Shown here in pieces: positions 23,696 through 36,188 of a stretch of 64,000 nt of DNA. Below the pieces are notes generated by a model that saw only the letters and a list, made by a program, of their open reading frames with translations, did no database searches and had not been told where the DNA came from. How positions within the stretch are numbered: the first letter of the stretch is position 1; each line of letters starts with the position of its first letter. The stretch is taken from contig QANZ01044113.1 of NCBI GenBank assembly GCA_003254925.1, positions 3,040-67,039 of the forward strand, written 5' to 3'. The stretch comes from Chamaecrista fasciculata. Taxonomy: Eukaryota; Streptophyta; Magnoliopsida; Fabales; Fabaceae. The position numbers and the translations under genes are program-made.

Positions 23696-26600
23696 TCCCC
23701 CCTTAAACTGAGGGTACCTATCACAAACCCTCAGTTTACCCTTGAGAACACTAAAGCGATTATAAGCCAAAGGTTTGGTAAAAATGTCAGCTGTTTGGTC
23801 AAGAGATGGAATGTGAACTACATCAAGAGCACCCTGAATGACTTTGTCTCGTACAAAAAAGATGTCCAATTCCATATGCTTAGTTCTATTGTGAAGAATA
23901 GGATTTCTAGATAAGGCAACTGCACTAGAATTATCACAAAACACAAGAGGTTTAGATGCTTGAGGAAGACATAACTCTTGCAGTAAAGATGATACCCATG
24001 TGATTTCTGTAACCAAGGAAGCAATGCCACGATATTCAGCTTCTGTACTTGATCTAACAACTGTAGGTTGCTTTTTAGAACTCCAAGAGATCAAACTTGA
24101 CCCTAGATATAATGCAAAGCCAGATGTTGATCTTCTGTCATCTGGATCATTCGCCCAATCTACATCACAAAAACCAGTTAACTTGAAAGAAGAAGCACAA
24201 CTGAGTTGAAGGCCATGTGTATTTGTCCCTTTTAGATATCGAAGAATTCGTTTAACTGCCACCCAATGCTCCTCAAGAGGATTTCCCATAAACTGACACA
24301 CTTTGCTAACAGAGAAACTTAATTCAGGTCGAGTAATAGTGAGATATTGCAAAGCACCTACAATAGACCTATATAATTGAGGATCTGCCATATAATTATC
24401 ACCATGCTTTGTAAGTTTAAGTCCACCAATCATAGGGGTATTCATAGGATTTGCATCTACCATTTTAGCTCGAGTAAGTAAATCTGAAATATACTTAGAT
24501 TGACATAAGTGCAAAGACCCATCTGACATTGTTGTAACTTCAATACCAAGAAAGAAATGCAGAGGTCCTAAGTCTTTTAAAGCAAATTCAGAATTAAGTT
24601 GAGACTTGAGAGACTGTATGAAGCTAGAATTAGAGCCTGTGACAATGATGTCATCAACATACACAATTGCAGATTTATGAACAAACAAAGAAGGATCACA
24701 CTTGCTGCCAACAAATCCCAGTTTAGTAAGAGTGTTAGCTAGCTTCTGAAACCAAGCTCTTGGAGCTTGTTTTAGACCATAAAGTGACTTATGAAGCTTG
24801 CATACTAAGGCCTTATCCTCATTCTCAAAGCCTGGAGGTTGCTGCATGTAAATATCTTCTTGAATTGTACCATTTAGAAAAGCATTATTAACATCTAACT
24901 GGGAAAGAGACCATCCATTAGTAAGAGCAATTGTAAGTATAATATGCACTGTAGTTGGTTTTATAACTAGAGAAAAGGTTTTAGTGTAATTGAATCCCTC
25001 TTGCTAATGAAAAGCCTTAGCTACAAGCCTTGCTTTGTAACGATTGATTGTACCATCTTGATTTTCTTTAACTCTATAAACCCATTTGCATCCAATCTTC
25101 TCTCTATTAGTAGGTAAAGGGACTAAAGACCATGTGTTATTATTCATAAGTGCAGTGTATTCCTCATTCATAGCAGTTTTCCATAGAGGATTATACAAAG
25201 CAGCCTTTGTAGTTGTAGGTAAGACATGACTTATAGAAAAGCTTTGGGTTTGAAAATTCCAGCCTCAGCTCTAGTTTGCATACAATGACCAGACAAATCA
25301 TAAGGTCTTTGAGATCCTCGATCAACCTGAATAACAGGATTAGCAGTAGTACTAACAGAAACATTAGTAGAATCACTAGTGCTATCATCAGATGAAACAG
25401 AAATTTCATTACTAGTAGAAGCAGTAGACATAACAGGAGATGGTAAAATATTAGATGTAACATGTTGGTCAACAGAAATATCAGTAGAAGGAGGTAAAAT
25501 TGGAACATTGGCAGAAATTTTTGGAGAAGGATCAGATAGAATATGTGAAGAATTGACAGAACCTGAAAAATTAGAGAAAAGAGGCAAAGAACAAGGAAAC
25601 TCATACTCATTAAACTTTACATCTCGAGAGATATAAAGCCTACCAGAAGAAGACAAACACTTATAACCATGATGCTGATGGCTATAGCCCAGAAACAAGC
25701 ACTTTTCAGACCAATATTGAATTTTGTGATTATTATAAGGCCTTAACAGAGGAAAACAAGAGCAACCAAACACTTTTAGGAAAGAATAGTCTGGAAATTT
25801 GTGAAAAAGAGTCAAAGAAGGTGAAGAAAATTGAAGTAATGGTGTAGGCAGAAGATTAATAAGATAAGTAGCACACAAGAAAGCATCATCCCAAAATAAT
25901 AAAGACATAGATGCTTGTGCTAACAAGGACAAACCAAGTTCAGTAATGTGTCTGTGTTTTCGCTCAACAGTACCATTTTGTTGATAAGCATAAGGACAAG
26001 AGACTTGATGAGAAATGTCATGTGTTTGAAGAAAAGAAGTAAAGGACCTGAACTCTCCACCCCAATCAGATTGTAGAGCTTTGATTTTAGTGTTTAATTG
26101 ATTCTCAACAAGAATTTTGAACTTTTGGAAGACAGAAAAGGCTTCACCCTTAGTTTTAATAGGATAAATCCATGTGTATCTGCTAAAAGCATCAATGAAG
26201 CTAATATAATATCTAAAGCCATTTCTAGGGGGAGTTGGTGAAGGACCCCAAACATCAATGAATACTAATTCAAGAGGCATAGAATATGAATGCAAAGAAG
26301 AAGGAGAAGGAAGTTTGTGCAATTTGCCATAACAGCACGCATCACAAAAAACAGTCACAATTTTATTATTAACTCTGATGTTACATTGCTTAAGAACATG
26401 AGAAACTACAGTAGAATGAGAATGACCAAGGCGTCTATGCCACAAAGTGTAAGAATCACTAGAATTAGAACAAATTACATCAGAGTTACAAGAGACAGAA
26501 TCTATGACAGCAGAATTACAACTGAAAAATGAACTTGTAGAATGAGAACTAGGCAAATGTGTGAAAGGAAACTTGTCAAAACAATACAGACCATCAGACC

Positions 26601-28011
26601 TAAGGGAACCTTGAAGAAGTATATCCTTGGTTGCCTGCGATTTGACAAGGCAGACATTAGGATGAAATTCAAAGAAAACTTGATTATCTTGAGCAAATTT
26701 ACTGACACTTAAAAGATTCTTGGTTATGGCAGGGATATGCAACAAATTATTTAAAGAAAGATGAATATTAGGATTATATGGAGAAGAAATAAAAGATTGA
26801 CCAACATGTGTAATAGGAAGAGAATTACCATCACCAATGTATACTTGCTCATTACCAATATATGAATCACTGTTCATGAGATTAGATGAATTATTAGTGA
26901 GATGAGTAGATGCTCCTGAATCCGGAAATCAAGCATTGTCTTGAAGAGTTGCTGGTGTAGCAATCATAGCAGACAAAGGACCAGAAGTAGGATTAGGAGC
27001 TCGAAACTGTGGAGTGAAAGAAGGCCTGGAAAATGATGAACTAGCTCCAGCAAAATTTGGTAACTGGTAACAGGTAGCTGCTACATGACCAGACTTGTTA
27101 CACAATTGACACTGAATAGGAGGCCTTTGATAAGAGCCAAAACCACGACCTCCGCGAAAATTATCAGGACGAAAATGAGAACCACGAAAATTAGACTGAA
27201 ATCTACCACCACGAACATTATTGCCTCGAAAATTACCTCTATAAGGAAATCTACCAGCATTAGGATTGAACTGATTAAATCTCTCAGCATCACCATGAGT
27301 AGCGACATTAGCAGAAATAGGCGAATCAACAGGCTTAAGGAATTTAGCAATTTGAATCTCTTGAGTAATAAGCAAAGATTGTAATGCAGAAACAGAGAGA
27401 GGCTCAGAACGCAAATTAACATATGTGATAAAAGCTCCATATTCTTCAGGTAAACCTTCTAGAATGCATCTTATATGTTCTGCTTCACTAACTTCAGAGC
27501 CAATAGCTCGTAATTGATCAACTAATGCTTTAATTCGAAGTAAGTACTCATTAATGGGACGAGTACCTTTCTTAGTGTTCCTCAGCTCAGCTTGATACTG
27601 ATGAATCTTCGCATCCATGTGATGACCAAAGTATTCAATGATCTTATCCCAAACTTCAAAAGAACGCGAGCAACCAACCACAAGTCGAAGCATAGAGTCT
27701 CCAAGTGAAGCAAACAACCAGGAAAGTAATCATTGATCCTGTTTTTGCCAAGAAACATACTCTGGATTGAGTTTTCCAGCACCACGATCTGCATCAGTGA
27801 GAAAACTTTCAGGAACTAAAGTTTCTCCGCCAAGAAACTTCTCAAGGCCATGACCACGAACTGCAGCTACTATTTGTTGATGCCATAACAGAAAATTACT
27901 GTCATCAAGTTTTGTACCGATCTTATGACTAAAAGAAACAAGTGGAGAAGAAGGAGTAGAAGAAGATGATGGTGAAGAAGCAAGATTAGAAGCGGGAGAA
28001 GAAATCGACAT
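23693..28011 (-). pseudogene. Copia gag-pol, broken by three stops and a frameshift
   Basis: One polyprotein frame starts at 28011 (MSISSP..). Gag contains a CCHC knuckle (CQLCNKSGH, about 27115-27075). Protease with DSGA begins near 26920. Integrase has its zinc-binding and core regions at about 26600-25800. Reverse transcriptase carries YVDD (about 24660) and RNase H lies near 24150-23800. Breaks: TGA at 27730-27732 in gag, TGA at 26929-26931 just before the protease motif (a tryptophan position in relatives), a one-base frameshift near 25235-25245, and TAG at 25004-25006 at the start of RT. All other domains are intact, so decay is recent; movement would need proteins from another copy. 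Confidence 0.93.
23696..23706 (-). other. Polypurine tract of the copia element
   Basis: AAGGGGGGA on the minus strand directly before the 3' LTR, the expected plus-strand priming site. Confidence 0.88.
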
Positions 28012-28023
28012 GCTTAATTGCTG

Positions 28024-28035
28024 GCTCTGATACCA
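28024..28035 (-). other. Primer-binding site of the copia element
   Basis: TGGTATCAGAGC on the minus strand directly after the 5' LTR. This is the standard plant copia site complementary to initiator methionine tRNA. Confidence 0.93.
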
Positions 28036-28273
28036 TATTAAGAAAATGTAAAGGCAGAGAAGAAAACTAGATTTGAGAGAAATGAAATGTGTTTGAATTA
28101 ATGATAACGAAATTACAGAGAAGTCTATTTATAGACTTGCTGTTACACGTGAAAGCTAGAAACGGAAAGCTAACAGAATGAAACTAAAATGCCAACTAAG
28201 CACAACTGATTCTGACAGCTAAGCAAACGAATTCTAAACTAAAATCCAGTTAACAACTGCATACTCTTCATTA
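28036..28273 (-). repeat. 5' LTR of the copia element
   Basis: 238 bp; it is followed at once (minus strand) by the primer-binding site and flanked outside by CTTAT. It should hold the element promoter. Confidence 0.95.
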
Positions 28274-28818
28274 CTTATGAACAAAGGCACTAAAGGCAGC
28301 CAGCCAGTTCACACACATACACCACGCACATTTTGACATTACCATAAAGTAATCGCATGAGCCAACAAGGATCCCAAATTAATAGTCATTTATAAAAGCT
28401 GATCCGCAAATAAGCCACCCTGCCAAACCATATAAAGCAATATATATAGATTTATTTGAGTGAATAAAGTCAAGGACCACCAAGGGATTATATGCATATA
28501 TCGGAGAAAGAGACGAATTGAAGATATATATATATAGAAAATCACGCAAGATAGAAGTGTGGGTGAGTAGTTTTGTTTCGTTGTCTTCGGATCCAACAAC
28601 ACCTGAGAGATCGATCAATCTGGATTATCTTTTTTTGCTCCGAGAATCCGTATACTCATCACTGGACAACCCACCTGCCTAACACATATCCCATATACAA
28701 CTTCATAATATTCTTGTTAATTGTTATAATTAATTAAAACTGCAGATTATATTATATAATATTAACACTTCTTAAAAAGTATGTTAGATCCAACGCTTAC
28801 TACTATATTAGATTCAAA

Positions 28819-29328
28819 GGTAAATTACACAAAAGAGTTCAGTGGTTTATTCCATTTTCAGATAGGGTCCATGTAGTTTAAAAAGTATCAAATAGGGTCC
28901 ATGTGGTTTACTCCGTTAACAAAAAGGGTCATGAGGTATATTTTCGTCCAAAATTTGACGGAAATCTTAGCTAATATACTATTTTAATACTCAAACTATC
29001 AATTTTTATGCCTTTGACTCCCTATTTGTATGAAATTTGACGGAAATCTTAACTAATACTATTTTAAGATCCTAACTATTACTATGAAACTTTTCTTTCA
29101 AAGTCCTTCTCTCATACAAATAGAGAGTCAAAAGCATAAAAATTAATAGTTAGTGTCTTAAAATAATATTTTAGCCAAAAATTTTGTCAAATTTTGAACG
29201 AAAATATACCTCATGACCCTTTTTTGTTAAAGGAGCAAACCACAAGGACCCTATTTGATACTTTTTAAACTATAGAGACCCTATCTGAAAATGGGCCAAA
29301 CCACAGGACCCTTTTGTGTAATTTACCC
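28819..29328. repeat. 510-bp foldback element
   Basis: The left arm GGTAAATTACACAAAAGAG.. and right arm ..CCCTTTTGTGTAATTTACC are complementary. Inner pairs include ATAGGGTCC..TTTAAAAAGTATCAAATAGGG against ACCCTATTTGATACTTTTTAAA, and GGGTCATGAGGTATATTTTC against its complement near 29195-29220. A degenerate single arm of this family may lie at 51830-51960. Confidence 0.75.
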
Positions 29329-32300
29329 TAGCTAGATTTTAAAAGTTATGGCAGTTAAGGATTTTAAGGCGAAATGAAACCACAGTAAAATAGACAATCA
29401 ACTGTTATAAAATTCGATTCTAACTTGGCCCCATATATATGATATTATGCCTGAGACAATTGCTTCTATGTCTAAGCAAACAATCTCCCCATCAGCTGCT
29501 GGGAATGAGTTGAAGTCATGACTTTATTTTTGATATTATTGTTAGATCATAATGTGATCTATTTCCTTAACCACAGTAGATGAGATATACCTAAATACCA
29601 TGGTTCAATAGTTTAATCCTCATACATGCAAGCTTTTGTTATGGGATATATATAATTACTGTCACATATAGATTAACAAAGTAATTATAAAAAGCAACAA
29701 AAAGTACGAATTAGAAGAAAAAAAATACATGAATGATCAGTGGGCACCATGTGCTGGGTGTGAAAGAAATCGGAAGCAGGGGATGAAACAAGGCCACATC
29801 TACAATATCCTCCACTAGTAGTAGTCCACCTGCCACGTTTCGTACGATTGCACCACGTTTAATTTAATCACAGATTAATAAATTCACTAAGGCTGATTTT
29901 TTCATTAATTAATTCATTCATTAAAGTTAATTGTCTAAATTAATTATGACAGAATCTTTTGATTAAAATAAGTTACGCCCGGCCTCTGGAAGAACCGGGC
30001 TTAGCTGTGTGGAGATTTTCTCGCTTTAAAGTATGGGGAATAATCCAACTTATAGGAGAGAGGACTTTCAGCTTTTGATGAAAGGGACTAGCTAGGGTTT
30101 GCCTTCCAATCGAAACCTCTTACTTTATGCCCCTTTATCTATTTCTTTTTACTACTAGTATTTGACTATACTATATACAACAACAACCATTGCATCTTTT
30201 TCAGTTTAACTTTTCACTAATAGGTAACAAAAGCCACTTACGTCTTTTAATTAAACTCATTCTATATATGTATTCACTACTATTCATTAATCTCAAAGCT
30301 AAGTAATCACTTTAATTTCCACGCGCTGACTAATTCAACCTTTTGTTGTTGCTCTTCACTCATCAACCAATGGTCATGCTTGGGTTCGTGCGTTGAGGGG
30401 GTGATTGGCTTGTGGTATGCATTACTTATAATTAAAATGATATATCCACTAATAAACCTCGAACTTTGAGCTCAATTGCCCACAAGTCGTAAGAGACCTA
30501 AGCTAGACAATGGCCCAAATTAAGGCGTAATTCAGGGGTTGTTGAAATCCAAGTCTACGTGTTAAGTTAAAAAAAGGTCTACACCAATAAGAAAGCTCCG
30601 TGCAGGCTTACGTAACACAAACCACGCGCGACTTTCATTGAAAATGATAGCTAATGAAATTAAATAATTAATTATAATTAGCACGGATTTAGAGGGTCAA
30701 GACTGATCAAGAGCGAAGGGATCATCACATTAGTGTGGAAGCAACAAATTAAAAGTAACATGCAAAGTGTACTGTCTGTGAGTAGTACGAGCTTACAAGT
30801 TAATTGCAACAAAAACAAAATTGACTAGAAAGGACTAATGTGCCAGATGAGATGATTAGTCTCACGCATCTCTATCGATCGTCCATGGAATTTCTTCTTC
30901 TAGCTATTCAGGTATATGGCAACATAAAGAGGACATATAGACTACCATATATTAAATAAAACGAAATATATACGTAAATGAAAACGGCCTAATGAGGTCC
31001 ATGGGAGGAAGCATATATAAGTGCTTGACAGAAATTAAAGGAGAGAGAGTACGGGGAAGAGATAGCTAGGGATTCTTTTGGTCGAAATTATGTTTACCTA
31101 AACTATTATGTAATGTCTATTCGATCTAAAGGTTGTGGATGAAATTTTCATAAAAGGCTGCTCACAAAAATGGTACACATGGCTGGGTCGCCATCTTTGA
31201 ATTTTTATCTCACTCTATATATATCATCTAAGGTCATGTAGTCTATACATCTAGTCTAATCAAATTCATATAAGGGACCACAACAGTAGTACTCATGCAT
31301 GTCTCTTTATCAAAAGGAGAAGGAATAAAATCAGAGTGGTAATCATGATTAATTAGGTTTAATTAGCTCACACATGTTGGAGGAGAGGTGGATCCAAATA
31401 TGTGCAATATTTTGATATTTATTTCCATAATTAAAGGGAATGCACTTGATTAGCCAGGTTGTGTAACTCAAAATCTTGATTAGTGCCTTAATTAGCAACT
31501 AAAATTAAAGTTGGAGGATGGGAAACAAGAGGTGGAGGTGTCGGGATAAACATGACACCCATTTGTTTAAGCTTTTTGATTGATTTGTTTAAGTCAAAGT
31601 AAAGATTATTAGTGTGGCAAACCAACTCAAAAGCATAACCCAAGGAATCCCTTCTGTGCCATGCGCATCTTCTTTACGCATTTCTTAATTCCCCATTGTT
31701 GATTAAACAAACACATAAATTCTAGGGCACACATCACAATTAACTTACGCTGCCAGCTTATTATAACTTAAGAGCGAATCTCTCTCTCTCTCTCTTTCTT
31801 TGATCTCTCACCTATATATATATCTTCATTCATCCTTATCCTTTTATAACCTCCTTTTGTCTTTACTTTAATCAAGTTAACCTCACCCTATAGTAAACTC
31901 GAAGAAGCATCCCGTGCAAGCTTATCTTATTTTACTTAAAATAACAACTACGTCTATTGGACATTACTCATCATAACAGTAATTGGAACTTTCACTCAAA
32001 AATGGAAAAGAGGCCATAAGTGTCACACATCCCTTCTCTCGATCTCTTTTGGCTTGAAAGCGATAGGTAGAAGAAGCAATAAGTGTGCGGATAACGTAGG
32101 CACAAAAATCTGACCCAATCAGTTCTGTTTACACCCTGACACACTAAGCTACAATATGTTCACTTCTTTACCTAGGTTCGTTGAATCCCACCTCTATCAT
32201 GCATCAGTCTCATGCATGTAATATCCATTTTCTACTTGTTGCAGTGACCTATACTTTTTTTCTTTCCTCTTTTCTGAAAGAGTCTCTCAGCCTTCTCAAC

Positions 32301-35300
32301 AGGGAAATAAAACAACTTTTACCATATTGGTAAAATCCTTCTTGCTCGCCGTCCACGCAATGAGGGAAATGCGTATCCATTTACAATATGAGCATTGGTT
32401 CTTTTTCGTTTCACATGGGCATCGAATCTATTTTTTTTCCGCATTAATTAATTTCATTCCCCCTCCCTCTCCCAATGAATTAACAACTAATTATGAAGAA
32501 TAGAAATAAGTTGGACAAGTTAATTATTAGTGTATCAAAACCACAAGTAAAATTTGGGTCTTAGCTAGGGTTCAAGTGTGGCGGCTACAGTACAGGTTTG
32601 GTGTTATTAATAATGGAATAATTGAATAACGTGAACTTACAAAGGAGAGTAAGGTAGAGTAGTGTGTCAATATATGTGTGTGGTAAAAGAAAAGATGTAG
32701 AAATTAATGAATTGAAATAAGTAGAATGAGTCAATTAGGTTTGGTTTACTTGGTCACTTTGCGCCCATAATAATTGTATAATTTGGGTTCGATTTCTAGT
32801 GATACTTCATTTAGTGAGTTATTTGTAAGTATCTCAGTGCTTTTTAAGCCCATAAGTGATACTTCATTTGATGATCGAATTATTTGTAAATATATCTGTT
32901 AATGTTTTTTTTTTTTAAACCCTGGAGGCTTACCGCCGGACTAGGGACATCACCTAAATTTTTTATTACTAGAAAAAATAAGTAGAATGAATAAGAGCGT
33001 TACGCGTGGGATGTGGATAGAATGAATGGTCCCCACGAGCACATGTGGGGGAAGTGACACGCGTTCAAGGCTTGGCTTTGCGCCCCATGTGACTCTAACC
33101 TCTTTCTGGCGTGAAGCATACAAGTCCCTATCTATCGCCCACTCTCTTCTCCTTCTTCTTCCAAAACCCTTTGACTTCTGTCTTCACCTTTGAGTCCAAT
33201 CATAAAACACTCACAAACTCTTACAACTTATATATCAACCAACTGCCAATAACGCTACCTTTTTATAAAAATGTGAACATATGTATATATATATTCACAT
33301 TTTTGTCTACCTATATACACATACATATATCTTCAGAAACCAAAACAAAAAACAAACTCTTTTGTGTGTTTTGTTTAATTTTATTATATTTGGTTTCGGA
33401 GATTTAATTAAATGATAGAGACATGGAGATTAATTGAGAGAGCAGCGACCGTGCTCGTTCACATTGCTTTGGTTGATTTGATGGTTGAGTTTGCCACTTG
33501 CGAGTGAGCGTGATTAGAAGTGAAGAAAAATGGAATTGTTGGAAGTGAATATAATGATTAAACAGATAGATATATGGCGAGAAAAATATCGGAGAACCTT
33601 TTAATTTTGTCGTCGCAAGTTCCACTAGGATGGAGAACCTTTTTTGGGAGGACAGACAAAGTGGACATGCTTTAGTTTTTGTCCGGGGATTGAATCTGAA
33701 TATTCCTTGAGACTTAGCTTTACTAGATTTTTGCCACGTGCTAGCATTCAATTATGTCCCTTTGGGTCACCCCCTCGATATCAATATCATCACTTGTTAC
33801 AATTGTTACTTTTCACGGCGATCTAATAAGTGGTGATGGATGATGACACAGCGTTTATGTTAGATAATAACGTTTTGTACCACAAAAAAATACTGTACAC
33901 TGTAGCCTCAATCATTTTCGGTTTTTCCCCATTTAAATTTTGGAAATACATATATCGTTGAAATTAGCTTGAAAGATCGAACAGAACAAGTACACAACAA
34001 ATGTGTACAAAGTGTGCGTTTCTACGCAATTCAATTATTTCTATAATAATAATATTTTGGAGTCCCTATAAAATACACATTACTTAATTAATTATATATA
34101 TATATATTAGTGTTATAAACAATTCCATACTACATACTTAACTAAATGCTTTCACATTACAGAAGTTAATTGAAGTAATTAACCTCTAAAATGGAAACTT
34201 GAATATTGGACTTCATATTTATATATAGATATGCTGACAACCAGCAGCTCTAGGTAAAAGTCGCGTCAATTAGCTAAACCTGATAAGGTCATTCTCATAA
34301 TTGAATATCCGTTGCTATATTTTGTTCGTGTTTCAAAATGGAAGAACATAAAAAAAAAAAAAAAACGAACTATCGTACGCATAAATTAATTAGCCACTTG
34401 AAATTCTAGACATATTTTATTTTCTCATCGAAAAAGAACATGCTTGCTACCCACCAACCGAAAAGCAAGCTGCGCGTATTATGGTTCTCATGGGGCTGGG
34501 ATGAATTTTGTTATCTCTTAAATTTGGTTACAAAATAACACATCCAAATAATATAAATGAGCCAGCATCTCATTCCATAATTTCCTCTCATTATTCTTTG
34601 TTTCTTTCCTCCCGTTATCCTTCTTTCGTCCTCGAATTGCATGCATAAACCACCTGCCCCAGAAGATAAAATATATTCATGTGGCAGGTGACGACGTCAA
34701 CAATGACGATTGGTCAGTAGAATTAACTAGTAACTATCTTTCACAATTCATTTGTTTACATGAGACATGTAATATTGTATACAACAAGATTCATATATAT
34801 TAAAATAGAAACAAAAAAATAAACAAACTAGAAAAGGGCTCGATTGGAGAGAGGGTAAGAGCGCAAAACCAATTAGGAGACATAGAAGATTAGAAGTATA
34901 CTATTAATATATAGTAATTAATCATAAATTAAAGTCTTATCCTCTCATAAAGAGTCTTTGATTTAATGGTTAACAAGCTACACCTTAGGTGAGAGAACCT
35001 AGATTCGATCTTTAGAGTTGACATTATTGGGATTATGGAGAGGGTACAATCATTTTGTCTCTCTTACTCAAATAGAATTAGTCTTCAAAACGAGAAATTC
35101 ATGACATAAAAGAAAATAAAAAGTCTTATCCTCTCTCATCTCGAGCCACGCATGCCCTAACCCCAATGCTAGAGATATAGGTTAGCTCATAGCTGTGTGA
35201 GTGCGGCTTGGCTAGCTACAACAACGCGTTACGCATAGGAGTGAGCGAATACCACCCAATTGGACAACAAAAGTGACTTACATGACCAATCCAGAGGCCA

Positions 35301-36188
35301 ACCTTACCTAGTTGTTTATTAAGGTCGAGGTGGTCAGCTTTGGGATCTCAACTCCATCCATTTTAATTTTAATATACAATTCCATTTTTTTTAAAAAAAA
35401 AGTATGCGTGGTTAGTAGGAATATCGAATCCCCTTCTTTTTACACCCCATTATGACCCTCTCTTTCTTTTTTAATCACTTATTCAGGGAACCCCAATTTA
35501 CCATTTAAATCCAAACACCCACCATTATCTGTACGTTTATCTTTCAATAGTACTCCTTTTTCTATTCATTATGCCCATCCCCTGGGCTAATTATTGAATC
35601 TGAAGGACACAAAATGGCGTTGATCATTACTTATCATCAACACCCTAGCTAGATATCTGTACTAGCTATTCAATCAGATAATTCTTTGTTTGCTTCATTA
35701 AATTTAAAGTTGATCCATATTTCAACTGGATAATAATAATTAATTATGGTACTATTATTGAATGAATAATTACGTATTCTAGCATCTCAAATATATCCTA
35801 TATATGATGATACGTTTATTTTTGGGGCATCCGTACTTGTGTTTGCCGGTGCAACATGGGTACTAAAATAAGGAAAAACGACATAATAGCAGTGATGTGG
35901 AAATTTCGATGCAGTATGGGGGCATTTTGGTAAAAGCGTAGTGTTGAGCCTTGAAGAATGAACACAAACTAAGAGAAAACAAGCACATCGTTATCCTTAT
36001 AAATAAGGAAGCCTGTGTTGTGTTTCCAAAGACATTTCGGCCTTTCAGGGTGAACATCTCTCATAGAGAGAAATATAAGTGAGTTAGGAGAAAAAAGAAA
36101 GAGAGAGAGAGAGAGAGTGATCATCATATCACACACTAAAAAGACTAATAATAGAGAGAGAAAGAGGATTAGGTAGCTAACTAGAGGC
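29329..36188. other. Long gene-free region upstream of the HD-Zip gene
   Basis: Nearly 7 kb without a credible gene. The open frame 33111-33407 is low-complexity and unsupported. It includes CT repeats at 31774-31796, an inverted TCCCCAC / GTGGGGGA pair at 33030-33052 that contains a TCP-type GGTCCCC site, possible decayed SINE-like pieces near 32750-32890 and 34925-35090, and the 5'UTR of the HD-Zip gene with a (GA)n run at 36101-36117. Large regulatory regions are common around such developmental regulators, but none is proven here. Confidence 0.4.

Larger units (their letters stand above)
23458..28273 (-). mobile_element. Ty1/copia LTR retrotransposon, full length, defective
   Basis: The element is 4816 bp with two 238-bp LTRs (23458-23695 and 28036-28273) and the 5-bp target duplication CTTAT (23453-23457 and 28274-28278). 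In coding orientation the LTR runs TAATGAAG..CTTAATA, so its termini are TA..TA rather than TG..CA. A primer-binding site follows the 5' LTR directly and a polypurine tract precedes the 3' LTR. The domain order gag, protease, integrase, RT, RNase H is that of copia. LTRs differ at 4 of 238 positions, indicating a fairly recent insertion. Confidence 0.96.

Noticed and set aside
32750-32890. tRNA- or SINE-like stretch with GGGTTCGATTTC (similarly 34925-35090 with AGATTCGATC)
   Set aside because: A B-box-like phrase is present, but no cloverleaf, proper A box or target duplication could be drawn, so neither a tRNA gene nor a SINE is claimed.
33111-33407. 98-codon open frame in the HB40 upstream region
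   Set aside because: Low-complexity Phe/Ser/Thr-rich translation of AT-rich DNA; no support.
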